Part shown: positions 43,328-51,884 of the stretch, in pieces
Layout of the letters: each line of letters opens with the position of its first letter
How positions within the stretch are numbered: position 1 is the first letter of the stretch
Assembly: GCF_040218065.1 (NCBI RefSeq)
Contig: NZ_JAVJQE010000015.1
Location: 1-64,000 of the forward strand
DNA: 64,000 bases
Reading direction: 5' to 3'
From: Marivibrio sp040218065
Lineage (GTDB): Bacteria; Pseudomonadota; Alphaproteobacteria; UBA8366; Aestuariispiraceae
Translations under genes and position numbers: made by a program
Notes under the pieces: model-generated
What the model was told of the DNA's origin: nothing
The model's input: the letters and a program-made list of their open reading frames with translations, nothing else
The model's database searches: none

Positions 43328-43861
43328 TCAGCTGCGCCCTGATCGATCCTCGTCGCGGCCGCCGTCTGACAGCAGCCGCTCGATGCGCGCGCGCTCGTCC
43401 GCGCTGAGCGCCGCCTCGCCCGCAAGGCCTGTCGCGGCCTCGCGCTGGCGGCCGCGGTACCACAGGACGATCGCCCCCGCCCCGAACAGCAGCAGCAGCG
43501 CCGGCGCCCCCCACAACAGAAGCGTCGACGCCGTCACCGGCGGCTTCAAGAGAATGTACTGCCCATAGCGGTCGACCAGGAAGCTCTTCACTTCGGCGTT
43601 GCTGTCGCCGGCCTTAAGGCGTTCGCGCACCAGCACGCGCAGATCCTGGGCGAGTTCGGCGTTGCTGTCGTCGATCGACTGGTTCTGGCAGACGAGGCAG
43701 CGCACGTCCTTAGAGATTTCGCGCGCGCGCTCCTCCAGCTTGGGATCGTCCAGCACCTCGTCCGGCTGCACGGCGCCGGCGGGCGCGTCCGCACCGCCGA
43801 CGAGACCGACGGCCAGCGCCGCGGCGAGCAGGCATCGGCGCAGGATCCCGCAGGCGGTCAT
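43328..43861 (-). CDS. ccmH: Cytochrome c-type biogenesis protein CcmH (CycL)
   Basis: A 177-residue protein: signal peptide (1-30), a small periplasmic domain with the redox motif RCLVCQNQSI (family LRCxxCQ), one membrane helix (about 115-135) and a short charged tail. It reduces the CXXCH motif of apocytochrome c before haem attachment. Only the N-terminal CcmH module is present, as is normal when ccmI is separate. Its ATG overlaps the ccmG stop (ATGA). The motif FLVDRYGQYILLKPP is fully conserved. Confidence 0.95.
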   Translation of the reverse strand: MTACGILRRCLLAAALAVGLVGGADAPAGAVQPDEVLDDPKLEERAREISKDVRCLVCQNQSIDDSNAELAQDLRVLVRERLKAGDSNAEVKSFLVDRYGQYILLKPPVTASTLLLWGAPALLLLFGAGAIVLWYRGRQREAATGLAGEAALSADERARIERLLSDGGRDEDRSGRS

Positions 43862-44397
43862 GAGCGCAACTCCTCCAACAGCGGCAGGATGTCGTCTTCC
43901 ATGTGGCGGGGCGTGATCGGGCCGGTGCGCTTGTAGCGAATGCGTCCGTCGCCGTCGAGGACGTAGGTCTCCGGCACCCCGTAAACCCCCCAGTCGATGG
44001 CGACGCGGCCGTTCTGATCGACGCCGATCTTGGTGTAGGGGTCGCCCAGCTCCTCCAGGAAAGCCTTGGAGGCCGCGGGATCGTCCTTGTAGGCGATGCC
44101 GTGGACGGGCGCGCCCGTCTCTTCGGCGAGGCGCATCAGCATCGGATGCTCCGCCCGACAGGGCACGCACCAGCTGGCGAAGACATTGACGATGGCGGGG
44201 CCGCCGCCTTTCAGATCCGCGGTCGAGAGCCCCTCGCCCCCGTCCCACAAGGGCGGCAGCGCGAACTCCGGGGCCGGCCGATCGATCAGCGCGGACGGCA
44301 CCTCCATCGCGTCGCGGCCGGACAGCAGCTGGGCGGCGAAATAGCCCGCGACGCCCAGAAAGACCGCCAGCGGCAGCAGATAGACGAGACGTTTCAT
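43858..44397 (-). CDS. ccmG: Thiol:disulfide interchange protein CcmG/DsbE
   Basis: A 179-residue membrane-anchored thioredoxin: one N-terminal helix (4-24), then a periplasmic thioredoxin fold with active site ASWCVPCRAEHP, the acidic GIAYKDDPAA segment and the cis-proline in GVYGVPETYV. It passes reducing power to CcmH and apocytochrome c. It lies 19 bp after ccmF and overlaps ccmH by 4 bp. Length is typical. Confidence 0.96.
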   Translation of the reverse strand: MKRLVYLLPLAVFLGVAGYFAAQLLSGRDAMEVPSALIDRPAPEFALPPLWDGGEGLSTADLKGGGPAIVNVFASWCVPCRAEHPMLMRLAEETGAPVHGIAYKDDPAASKAFLEELGDPYTKIGVDQNGRVAIDWGVYGVPETYVLDGDGRIRYKRTGPITPRHMEDDILPLLEELRS

Positions 44398-44416
44398 GTC
44401 GCGACCGCGCGCCCCC

Positions 44417-46459
44417 TCATTCCGCAGGGTGGGCGGCCGGCTGAGCGGCGGCGTCGGCGCGCGCCTTGGCCGCGTCGCCCCCGCCCCCCGACGTCGAGCC
44501 GGTGCGCACCGGCGCGCCGACGCGCAGCCTTCGGTCGCTGAGCGACAGGAAGCCGCCGATCACAAGCAGGGTCGAGCCGAACCAGATCCACGGGACCAGC
44601 GGCTCGCGGTAGAGCCGCACGGTCCAGCCGCCGTCGTCCGCCGGCTGGCCGAGCACGGCGTAGAGGTCTCCGCCGAAATCTGAGCGGATGCCGGCCTCGG
44701 TCGTCTCCTGGCCGCCCGCGACATAGCGCCGGCGCTCGCCCGCCAGCGTCGTGATCTCTTCACCCGTGTCGGCGTCGAAGACGGTGAAGGTTCCGCGCTC
44801 GGCCCGGTAGTTCGGGCCGGCCACCTGCTCCACCCGGTCCAACTGGAAGACGTAGTCGCCGACGGGGAAACGGTCCCCGGGCTTGCCCGACGCAATCGTC
44901 TCGACCGTCATCAACGAGGCGCCGGTGACGCCCGCCACCAGCACGGCGACGCCCAGATGCGCCGTCGTCATGCCCCAGGCGGCGCGCGGCAGGCCCGGCA
45001 GGCGCCGGATCGCGTCGGCGACCGAGACCCGCGTCGTCGGGCGCACCCGCGCCCAGAGCTGGGTCATGGTCGCGGCGAACAGCCAGACCGCGAAGGCGAG
45101 CCCGAGGAGCGCCAGCGCGTTGTCGCCGGCGTAGAACAGCGCGATCGCCGCCGTCGCGGCGGCGGTGAAGACGCTCGCCGCCGTCAGGCGACGCATGACG
45201 CCCGGCAGATCGCCCCGCTTCCAGGGCATCATCGCCCCGATCCCCAGCGCGACCACGAGAACGCCCATGATCGGCGCGAAGGTGAGGTTGAAGTAGGGCG
45301 GCCCGACGGAAATCTTGTCACCCGTCAGCACCTCAAGGAACAGGGGATAGAGCGTGCCGATGAAAACCGTCGCCGCCGCGGCCGAGAGCAGCAGGTTGTT
45401 GAGCACCAGCGCCCCCTCCCGGCTGATCGGCCGGAACATCCCGCCGCCCTTCAAGGCCGGCGCCCGCCAGGCGTAGAGCGCCAGCGAGCCGCCGATCGCG
45501 ATCACCAGCAGCAGCAGGATGTAGAGCCCGCGATCCGGATCCGTCGCAAAGGCGTGGACGCTGGTCAGCACGCCCGAGCGCACCAGGAACGTCCCGATCA
45601 GGCTCAGGCCGAAGGCGATGATCGCCAGCAGGATCGTCCAGCTTTTCAAGGTGTCGCGCTTCTCCACCACGATGGCCGAGTGCAGCAGCGCGGTCGCCGC
45701 CAGCCAGGGCATGAAGCTCGCGTTCTCGACCGGGTCCCAATACCAGAAGCCGCCCCAACCCAGCTCGTAATAGGCCCACCAGCTGCCAAGCGCGATGCCG
45801 GCCGTCAGGAAAATCCACGCCAGCAGCGTCCACGGCCGAACCCAGCGCGCCCAGGCGGCGTCGACCTTGCCCTCGATCAGGGCGGCGACGGCGAAAGAGA
45901 AGACGATGGAGAGCCCGACATAGCCGACGTAGAGCATCGGCGGGTGGAACGCCAAGCCCGGGTCTTGCAGCAGCGGGTTGAGATCCCCGCCCTCAAGCGG
46001 CGGGGGAAACGCCCGCTCGAACGGGTTCGAGGTGAACAGCATGAAGGTGAGGAAGCCGAGCGTGATCAGCGCCTGCACCGAAAGCGTGCGCGCCTTCAGG
46101 CTGGGCGGCAGATTGCGGCCGAAGACGGCGACCAGCGCCCCGAACAGCGCCAGCACCAGGACCCACAGCAGCAGCGAGCCCTCATGATTCCCCCACACCC
46201 CGGAGATCTTGTAGAGGATCGGCTTCAGCGAATGCGAATTGTTGATGACGTTCACCACCGAAAAATCACTGGTGAGATAGGCGTAGGTCAGCGCCGCGAA
46301 GGAGACGCCCAGGACGCCGAACTGCACCAACGCCGCCGGCGCCGCCGTCGCCATCATGGCCGCGTCGCGTCGCGCCGCGCCCCACATCGGCAGCACCGAT
46401 TGAATGAGCGCGACCGCCGCCGCCAGCGCCAGCGCGAAATGTCCGATCTCAGCGATCAT
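44417..46459 (-). CDS. ccmF: Haem lyase subunit CcmF
   Basis: A 680-residue polytopic membrane protein with about fifteen helices. The WWD haem-handling motif is WGGFWYWDPVENASFMPWL. Conserved NPF in SNPFERAFP, GVWGNHEGSLLLWVL and a large periplasmic loop near the C-terminus are all present. It attaches haem to apocytochrome c with CcmH and CcmI. Between ccmE (30 bp upstream) and ccmG (19 bp downstream) it is in the standard order. The last 25 residues are Ala/Gly-rich and low in complexity. Confidence 0.97.
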   Translation of the reverse strand: MIAEIGHFALALAAAVALIQSVLPMWGAARRDAAMMATAAPAALVQFGVLGVSFAALTYAYLTSDFSVVNVINNSHSLKPILYKISGVWGNHEGSLLLWVLVLALFGALVAVFGRNLPPSLKARTLSVQALITLGFLTFMLFTSNPFERAFPPPLEGGDLNPLLQDPGLAFHPPMLYVGYVGLSIVFSFAVAALIEGKVDAAWARWVRPWTLLAWIFLTAGIALGSWWAYYELGWGGFWYWDPVENASFMPWLAATALLHSAIVVEKRDTLKSWTILLAIIAFGLSLIGTFLVRSGVLTSVHAFATDPDRGLYILLLLVIAIGGSLALYAWRAPALKGGGMFRPISREGALVLNNLLLSAAAATVFIGTLYPLFLEVLTGDKISVGPPYFNLTFAPIMGVLVVALGIGAMMPWKRGDLPGVMRRLTAASVFTAAATAAIALFYAGDNALALLGLAFAVWLFAATMTQLWARVRPTTRVSVADAIRRLPGLPRAAWGMTTAHLGVAVLVAGVTGASLMTVETIASGKPGDRFPVGDYVFQLDRVEQVAGPNYRAERGTFTVFDADTGEEITTLAGERRRYVAGGQETTEAGIRSDFGGDLYAVLGQPADDGGWTVRLYREPLVPWIWFGSTLLVIGGFLSLSDRRLRVGAPVRTGSTSGGGGDAAKARADAAAQPAAHPAE

Positions 46460-46489
46460 GCTTTTGCCTCTCGTCCCAACGACCGGCGG

Positions 46490-47017
46490 TCACTCGGCCG
46501 CCGGGGCGTAGCCCGCCTCCGGCTCGATACCGTCTCCCGGGCCGTCCTCGCCGTGTTTCCAAGTGCCCGCGCGCTTCATCGCCTCGACCGCCTCGGGCGG
46601 CATATAGGTCTCGTCGTGCTTGGCCAGCACCTCATCGGCGACGAAGATCCCCTGATCGTCGAGCGCGCCGAGCGCGACGATCCCCTGCCCTTCGCGGAAC
46701 AGGTCGGGCAGCAGGCCTGCGAAGCGCACGCGCACATCGGCGGCGTTGTCGGTCACCGTGAACCAGACCGCGCCCTGATCCTGCGCGCCGCGCCGCTCCA
46801 CCGAGCCGTCCTTGACCAGCCCGCCCAGGCGGAAAGTCTGGCCCTCGGCCACCTTGCCGGCCTCGACCTCGCTGGGGCCGAAAAAGAAGACGACGTTGTC
46901 GCGGAAGGCGAACAGCATCAACCCGACCGCCGCCAACAGGAACACGACCCCGCCGGAGACCAGATAAAGCCGCGTCTTCTTGCGCTTGCGCGCGCCGCTC
47001 AGGCCCGTACTCGCCAT
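46490..47017 (-). CDS. ccmE: Haem chaperone CcmE
   Basis: A 175-residue membrane-anchored OB-fold protein. The N-terminal cytoplasmic KRKKTRLYLVSGG is followed by one helix (16-35) and the periplasmic domain. The covalent haem-binding His lies in VLAKHDETYMPPEA, with the conserved Tyr three residues on. FFGPSEV and VEAGKVAEGQTFRLGGLVKDGSV are family signatures. It carries haem from CcmC to CcmF. ATG 47017 follows an AGGAGAGA ribosome-binding site. Confidence 0.97.
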   Translation of the reverse strand: MASTGLSGARKRKKTRLYLVSGGVVFLLAAVGLMLFAFRDNVVFFFGPSEVEAGKVAEGQTFRLGGLVKDGSVERRGAQDQGAVWFTVTDNAADVRVRFAGLLPDLFREGQGIVALGALDDQGIFVADEVLAKHDETYMPPEAVEAMKRAGTWKHGEDGPGDGIEPEAGYAPAAE

Positions 47018-47027
47018 CTCTCTCCTC

Positions 47028-47237
47028 TTACGCCTCGTCGTGCTTCTCGGCGCCGCGGCGCGCCGCGCGCTCGGGCTCCAGCGCCGCCAGCTCGCGCTCG
47101 CGCGCCCGAGCGGTCAGGACGCAGCCCGCCACAAGCGCGAGCAACAGCGCCGCGGTGAAGCCGTAGGCGGTCCAGACGAAGAAGCCGTGCTTCCCCATCG
47201 CCCAGAACTCGGCCGTGAACAAGAGGTCCAGCTTCAT
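47028..47237 (-). CDS. ccmD: Haem exporter accessory protein CcmD
   Basis: A 69-residue single-helix protein: membrane segment about residues 18-40 (FFVWTAYGFTAALLLALVAG), then a positively charged helix with RARERELAAL. This is the usual CcmD plan, an anchor that helps release CcmE from CcmC. Sequence conservation in CcmD is low, and the call is fixed by position: its ATG overlaps the ccmC stop (ATGA), and ccmE follows 10 bp later. Confidence 0.93.
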   Translation of the reverse strand: MKLDLLFTAEFWAMGKHGFFVWTAYGFTAALLLALVAGCVLTARARERELAALEPERAARRGAEKHDEA

Positions 47238-48013
47238 CCGCGCGCGCCCTCCGTCGCGGCCGCGTCGCCGCCGTTCCGCCGCGCGCGGCGGTCGGCGCGG
47301 CGCGCCACGCCGCTGCGGATCGCACGCAGGCGGACCTTCGCGAATTCGCCTCTAAGCCGCACGACCATCAGCCACAGGAACAGGCAGGTGAAGAAGCCGA
47401 ACATCAGCAAGAGCGGCGTCAGCATCTCCGCCGGCATCGAGGGGCCGTCGCGGCGCATCAGCGTCGATTGCTGGTGCAGCGTGTTGAAGAAGTAGACCGA
47501 GAATTTGATGATCGGGATGTTCACGATCCCCACCACGGCCAGGATCGCCGCCGGCTTGTCGCCGCGCGCCGGATCGTCGAAGGCGTTGGCCAGCGCCATG
47601 TAGCCGACAAACAGGAAGAACAAGATCAGCATCGAGGTCAGCCGCGCGTCCCAGACCCAATAGGTCCCCCAGGTCGGCTTGCCCCAGACCGCGCCGGTGA
47701 CCAGGCAGATCAGCGCCAGCGCCGCCCCGATCGGGGCGGCCGAACGCGCCAGCAGATCGCCCAACGGATGCTTCCAGATCAGGAAGGTCGCGCTGCCCAA
47801 CGCCATCGCGATATAGGCCCCTTGCGACAGCAGCGCGGCCGGGACGTGGATGTAGAGGATGCGCACGGTGTCGTGCTGCTGGTAGTCGGGCGGGCTGTCC
47901 AACAGCGCCTTGTAGAGCCCGACCAGCAGAAAGCCGAGGGCGCCGGCCAGCAGCCAAGGCTGCAGCCGGTCGGCGACGCGCATGAAGCGGCCCGGATTGG
48001 CGAAACGGTGCAT
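47234..48013 (-). CDS. ccmC: Haem transporter/haem-handling protein CcmC
   Basis: A 259-residue membrane protein with six helices and the WWD motif in WGTYWVWDARLTSMLILFFL, which with flanking His residues (DTVRILYIHVPAA) holds haem for transfer to CcmE. The C-terminal tail after the last helix is longer than usual and Arg/Gly/Ala-rich. The 188-bp gap to ccmB upstream is larger than elsewhere in the cluster and less GC-rich, with a TATGAT hexamer (minus strand, 48089-48084). A secondary promoter for ccmC-I is therefore possible. Confidence 0.95.
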   Translation of the reverse strand: MHRFANPGRFMRVADRLQPWLLAGALGFLLVGLYKALLDSPPDYQQHDTVRILYIHVPAALLSQGAYIAMALGSATFLIWKHPLGDLLARSAAPIGAALALICLVTGAVWGKPTWGTYWVWDARLTSMLILFFLFVGYMALANAFDDPARGDKPAAILAVVGIVNIPIIKFSVYFFNTLHQQSTLMRRDGPSMPAEMLTPLLLMFGFFTCLFLWLMVVRLRGEFAKVRLRAIRSGVARRADRRARRNGGDAAATEGARG

Positions 48014-48201
48014 CGACTTAACGCGCCTCGACGTCTATCCCGGCGGCCTTTTGATCGCGCCGCCTGTCCCAAAAACTGTCAACATCATAAGACAGCTACG
48101 CCGATTTGGACAGTCAAACCGGTCGTCGCGTCCCGCGCCGGACGCTCACAATCCTATGATTTAAAACCCGAGCCGCACGGCGCCAGAAGAATCGGTCCGG
48201 C

Positions 48202-48873
48202 TCAACCCACGCTGTGCCGAATCGCCGCAGCCGCGGCCCAAGGACAGAGCGGAATCGCGGCCGCCAGCAGCGCCGCCAGATAGAGGAAATGCGGCTGCAC
48301 GGTGATCTGCGTCAGATGCGCGTCGACCGCCGTCACCCCGAAGATCAGCACCGGAATGTAGAGCGGCAGGACGAGCACCGCGATCAACAGCCCCGCCTTG
48401 CGCGCGCCCAGCGACAAGGCCGCGCCGACCGCGCCGATCAGGCTCAAGGTCGGCGTCCCAAGCGCCAAGCCCGCCAGCAGCACCCAATAGCCCTCCGCCG
48501 GCAGGTTCAGCATCACCGCGATCAGCGGCGCGATCGCGATCAGCGGCACGCAGGCGGTCAACCAATGGGCGGTCGCCTTGGCCAGCACGATCACGCTGAG
48601 CGGCGCGGGCGCGAGCGCGAGCTGCTCCAGCGAGCCGTCCTCGAAGTCGCTTTGGAACAGCCGGTCGAGGGAGAGCATCACCGACAAGAGCGCCAGGACC
48701 CAGATGATCCCGGCGGCGAGCGTCGCCAGCACCTGCGGATTCGGCCCGACGCCGAAGGGAAACAGCGAGGCGGCGATCACGAAGAAGCCCAGGATCATGC
48801 CCAGATCCGTGCTCTGTCGGAGCGCCAGCGTCACGTCGCGTCGCAAGACGGCGAGGAAGGTGCGCCCGATCAT
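48202..48873 (-). CDS. ccmB: Haem exporter permease CcmB
   Basis: A 223-residue membrane protein with six helices. Family features are FLAVLRRDVTLALRQSTD at the N-terminus, FQSDFEDGSLEQLALAPAPL, PLIAVMLNLPAEGYWVLLAGLALGTPTLSLIGA and LVLPLYIPVLIFG. Together with CcmA and CcmC it forms the ABC-type complex that drives haem loading and release of CcmE. It is separated from ccmA by 163 bp of repeat-rich sequence, whereas most ccm genes here are tightly packed. Confidence 0.96.
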   Translation of the reverse strand: MIGRTFLAVLRRDVTLALRQSTDLGMILGFFVIAASLFPFGVGPNPQVLATLAAGIIWVLALLSVMLSLDRLFQSDFEDGSLEQLALAPAPLSVIVLAKATAHWLTACVPLIAIAPLIAVMLNLPAEGYWVLLAGLALGTPTLSLIGAVGAALSLGARKAGLLIAVLVLPLYIPVLIFGVTAVDAHLTQITVQPHFLYLAALLAAAIPLCPWAAAAAIRHSVG

Positions 48874-48908
48874 GGGGCGGCTCGCGTCAATAGCCGAAAC
48901 AGATCCGC

Positions 48909-48985
48909 GTCCTGACGAAAGTCAGGACCCAGGGCGGCCTGGCTTCGCCGGCGCGCAGCGCGCCGGACCCTGACTTCCCTCAGGG
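48909..48985. repeat. Mosaic of three inverted repeats between ccmA and ccmB
   Basis: Three perfect hairpins lie in a row: GTCCTGAC-GAAA-GTCAGGAC (48909-48928), CCGGCGCG-3-CGCGCCGG (48948-48966) and CCCTGA-6-TCAGGG (48968-48985). The cluster resembles REP/BIME-type extragenic elements and may attenuate or stabilise the ccmAB transcript. Confidence 0.65.
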
Positions 48986-49036
48986 ATTGGGCCGGGGTCG
49001 ATCTGCCCGCAGGGCAAGAGGGCGGACGCGCCGCCA

Positions 49037-49672
49037 TCACGCGGCCTCCGCCTGATAATCGCCGATATCCAGCGTCTGCGCGCCCGGCATGGCGAGTCCG
49101 CCGTGCGTCGAGGCGACGACGATCCCGCCGGTCATGCGGTGGGTCTCGATCAGCCGCTCCACGATCGCGACCGAGGCCGCGTCCAGGCCCGTCGTCGGCT
49201 CGTCCAGCAGCCACAGCGCGCGGCGCTCCACCACCAGACGGGCGAGCGCGACGCGGCGTTTCTGGCCGGCGGAGAGCTCCGCCCCGCGCACCGCGGCGAG
49301 GCTGCGCAGCCCCAACGCGGCGAGCGCGTTGTCGACCGGATCGGCGCTGCCCAGCAGGCGCGCCCAGCTCGCAAGCGTCTCGCGCACGGTGAAGGCGGGC
49401 TTCACCGCGTCGAGATGGCCGACGAAGGCGAGGCGCGCGCGGTGCGCCTCCATATCCTCGCGCACATCCGCGCCGCCCCAGGCGACGGCGCCCGCCAGCG
49501 GCTCGATCAGCCCGGCCAACACGCGCAGCAGGCTGGACTTGCCCGACCCGTTGGGGCCGACCAGCATCAGCGCCTCGCCGGCGGCGAGGCGGAAATCGAG
49601 ATCCTCAAACACCAGCCGGCGCCCGCGCAGGCAGGTCAGGCCTCGCGCCTCGAATGTCGCATCCTCGCCCAT
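49037..49672 (-). CDS. ccmA: Haem exporter ATP-binding protein CcmA
   Basis: A 211-residue ABC ATPase: Walker A GPNGSGKSSLL, signature ELSAGQKRRVALARL, Walker B LWLLDEPTTGLD and switch His in ASTHGG. LTCLRGRRLVFEDLDF at the N-terminus is typical of CcmA. ATG 49672 is preferred to an in-frame start at 49714, since the protein then begins just before the ABC core. It is the first gene of the ccm cluster. The downstream ccmB is on the same strand after the hairpin mosaic. Confidence 0.95.
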   Translation of the reverse strand: MGEDATFEARGLTCLRGRRLVFEDLDFRLAAGEALMLVGPNGSGKSSLLRVLAGLIEPLAGAVAWGGADVREDMEAHRARLAFVGHLDAVKPAFTVRETLASWARLLGSADPVDNALAALGLRSLAAVRGAELSAGQKRRVALARLVVERRALWLLDEPTTGLDAASVAIVERLIETHRMTGGIVVASTHGGLAMPGAQTLDIGDYQAEAA

Positions 49673-49740
49673 GGCCGGCAGTTGATCCGCGCCGCTTGGC
49701 GGCGTCAAGCGCAAGGGAGCGGAACGCCGCGTCGCGCGCG

Positions 49741-50457
49741 CTAGCGCCGTCCGATCGCCGCGGCCTTGACCGCCCCGTCAGGCCCCGCCTGCAGCCACGC
49801 GGCGATCCCGCCGTCGCCCGCCAGCGCGTCCGCCGGGAGCGTCAACGTCTGCGTCCCGCCGCGCCATCGGGCCAGCACCTGCAGGCTGCGCGCCACATGG
49901 GCGTTGACCAGCCGCGCGCCCGCGTTCTCGCCGCGTTTGACCGCGGTCTCACGGCGGGCGTCGAACCCCGCGGCGAACAGTGTGAGCGCCGCCCGCGGCG
50001 CCGGCCCGTCGATGGCGATCCGCCAGCCGGTCGGCGTCCGCGCGATCGCAAGGCGCGGCGCGTCCGCCGGGCGGGCGGCGCGGGCCTCGGCGATCGCGGC
50101 TTCGACGGCCTGCGGGCGCGAGCCGACGACATGGGTCCGGCCGTCGACGATCATCTGCGGCGTGTAGACTGTGCGCTCCGCCATCGCGCGGGCGTAGGCG
50201 CGCTGACGCGCGGTGAAGGCGGGATCGGCGAACGGGTCGCGCCAGCCGATATAATCCCAGTAATCGACATGCAGTTCGAGCGCGACGACGCCCGCGCGTT
50301 CGGCCAGCTCGTCGGCCAGATAGGCCTCCGCCGGCGGGCAGCTGCTGCAGCCTTGGCTGGTGTAAAGCTCGACCAGCACCGCCTCCCCGGCCCGCGCGGC
50401 GGGCGGCCCCGCCAGCAGCGGGATCAGGAGGAGGGGGAGCGCGAGGAGGCGGTGCAT
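49741..50457 (-). CDS. DUF1223 secreted thioredoxin-fold protein
   Basis: A 238-residue protein with a Sec signal peptide (1-23). It has the DUF1223 opening LVELYTSQGCSSCPPAEAYL, whose CSSC lies where thioredoxins have their active site. HVDYWDYIGWRDPFADPAFTARQRAYA and YTPQMIVDGR are the other family marks. Periplasmic redox activity is plausible from the CxxC but unproven for this family. It stands upstream of no obvious partner; the ccm cluster follows on the same strand 68 bp later, and a link to cytochrome c thiol chemistry is speculative. Confidence 0.88.
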   Translation of the reverse strand: MHRLLALPLLLIPLLAGPPAARAGEAVLVELYTSQGCSSCPPAEAYLADELAERAGVVALELHVDYWDYIGWRDPFADPAFTARQRAYARAMAERTVYTPQMIVDGRTHVVGSRPQAVEAAIAEARAARPADAPRLAIARTPTGWRIAIDGPAPRAALTLFAAGFDARRETAVKRGENAGARLVNAHVARSLQVLARWRGGTQTLTLPADALAGDGGIAAWLQAGPDGAVKAAAIGRR

Positions 50458-50517
50458 GGCCCGTCTCTTCTAGCGCGCGCCGGCGCTCACCGGCGAATCA
50501 CGAACCGGTGACGGCGG

Positions 50518-51795
50518 CTACGCCGCCGGCCGCGCCGCGGGCGCCGGCCCGTCCAGACGCTTCACCAGCGTCTCGTTCCCCTGGTCCGGGTCGCGCGGCA
50601 CCAGCAACGCCAGCGTCAGCGACACGGCCGCCATGCCCGCCCCGATATAAAAGACGAGGCCCGGATCGTTCAGCCAGATGAAGCCGAAGGCCGCCGGAAT
50701 GCCGACGGCGGCGATGTGGTTGATGGTGAAGCTGACCCCCGCCGTGCCGGCGATGTCCTTCGGGTCGGCGATCTTCTGGAAATAGGTCTTGATGGCGATC
50801 GCAAAGGCGAAGAACAGGTGGTCGACGATGTAAAGGCCGGCCGCCCACAGATGATGATCGACCAGCGCGTAGCCGCAGAAGACGCCGATCAGCCCGATAT
50901 ATTCGATGATCAGCGCGCGGCGCTCGCCGATGCGCGCGATCAGCCGGCCGACATAGGGGGCGATGAAGATGTTCGCGATCAGGTTCGCCATGTAGAGCAG
51001 GGTGATCGCGGTGACGTCGTAGCCGAACTTCTCGACCATCAGGAACGCGGCGAAGACCATGAAGATCTGCCGCCGCGCGCCCCCCATGAAGGTGAGCGCG
51101 TAGTAGAGCCAGTAGCGCCGGCGCACGAACAGCGTCTTGGTCTGCACCTCCGGCCCCTCGTACTGCGGATAGAAGGCCTTGCAGAAGACCGCGACCGCCA
51201 GCGTGAACAGGCCGGCCGCGAGATAGAGCGGCTCGTAGCCGAGCGACAGGCCGAGCCCGCCGAGCGGCAGGCCCGTCACCTGGCCCAGCTTGGTCAAGAG
51301 CGCGTCGTCGAAGGTCAGCATGATGACGACGAAGATGCCCAGCGTGCCGGCCGAACTGGCCATCAGCTGGCGCGAGAGATGCTGGGCCGCGCGCTTCTTC
51401 TCGATCAGCTGGAGCGTCAGCGACTGGTTCATCGTCTCGTAGTAGTGGAAGCCGACCGACATGATGAAGGTCGTGGTGTAGAGCATGATCTCGGTCGGGA
51501 AATAGCCGGTCATCGCCGTGCCGATCCCGAGCAAGGCCAGCGAGACGAAGGCCAGGTTCTGCTCGCGGATGAAGGGCAGCAGGAAGATGGCCGCGAAGCT
51601 GAGGAAGCCCGGGATCTCGCGGATCGACTGAAGGAAGCCGATCTCCTTGCCGGTGAAGGCCGCGCGTTCGACCGCGAAGTTGTTGAGCAGCGCGAACCAA
51701 CCGTGCAGCGAGACGGCCATGGCCATCGCCATCAGGACCAGCATCGCCTCGGGGCGGCGCCAATAGGCCAGCGTGAGGAAACGGGGGGCGGTCAT
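50518..51795 (-). CDS. MFS transporter of unknown substrate
   Basis: A 425-residue membrane protein with about twelve helices and a central loop near residue 215, consistent with the major facilitator fold. GKEIGFLQSIREIPGFLSF, GYDVTAITLLYMANLIANIFIAPYVGRLIARIGERRALIIEY (MFS loop between helices 8 and 9) and IVDHLFFAFAIAIKTYFQKI are notable. I cannot assign a substrate. The gene is monocistronic: the NaV gene ends 90 bp upstream and the DUF1223 gene begins 61 bp downstream. Confidence 0.85.
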   Translation of the reverse strand: MTAPRFLTLAYWRRPEAMLVLMAMAMAVSLHGWFALLNNFAVERAAFTGKEIGFLQSIREIPGFLSFAAIFLLPFIREQNLAFVSLALLGIGTAMTGYFPTEIMLYTTTFIMSVGFHYYETMNQSLTLQLIEKKRAAQHLSRQLMASSAGTLGIFVVIMLTFDDALLTKLGQVTGLPLGGLGLSLGYEPLYLAAGLFTLAVAVFCKAFYPQYEGPEVQTKTLFVRRRYWLYYALTFMGGARRQIFMVFAAFLMVEKFGYDVTAITLLYMANLIANIFIAPYVGRLIARIGERRALIIEYIGLIGVFCGYALVDHHLWAAGLYIVDHLFFAFAIAIKTYFQKIADPKDIAGTAGVSFTINHIAAVGIPAAFGFIWLNDPGLVFYIGAGMAAVSLTLALLVPRDPDQGNETLVKRLDGPAPAARPAA

Positions 51796-51884
51796 CGGAT
51801 CGGGGTTCCTGAAACGCGCGGCGCGGACCCGCTCTTCTTACGCCCTCGCCGCCGATCCGTCGAGCGGGAGGGGGCGGCGGGCCG

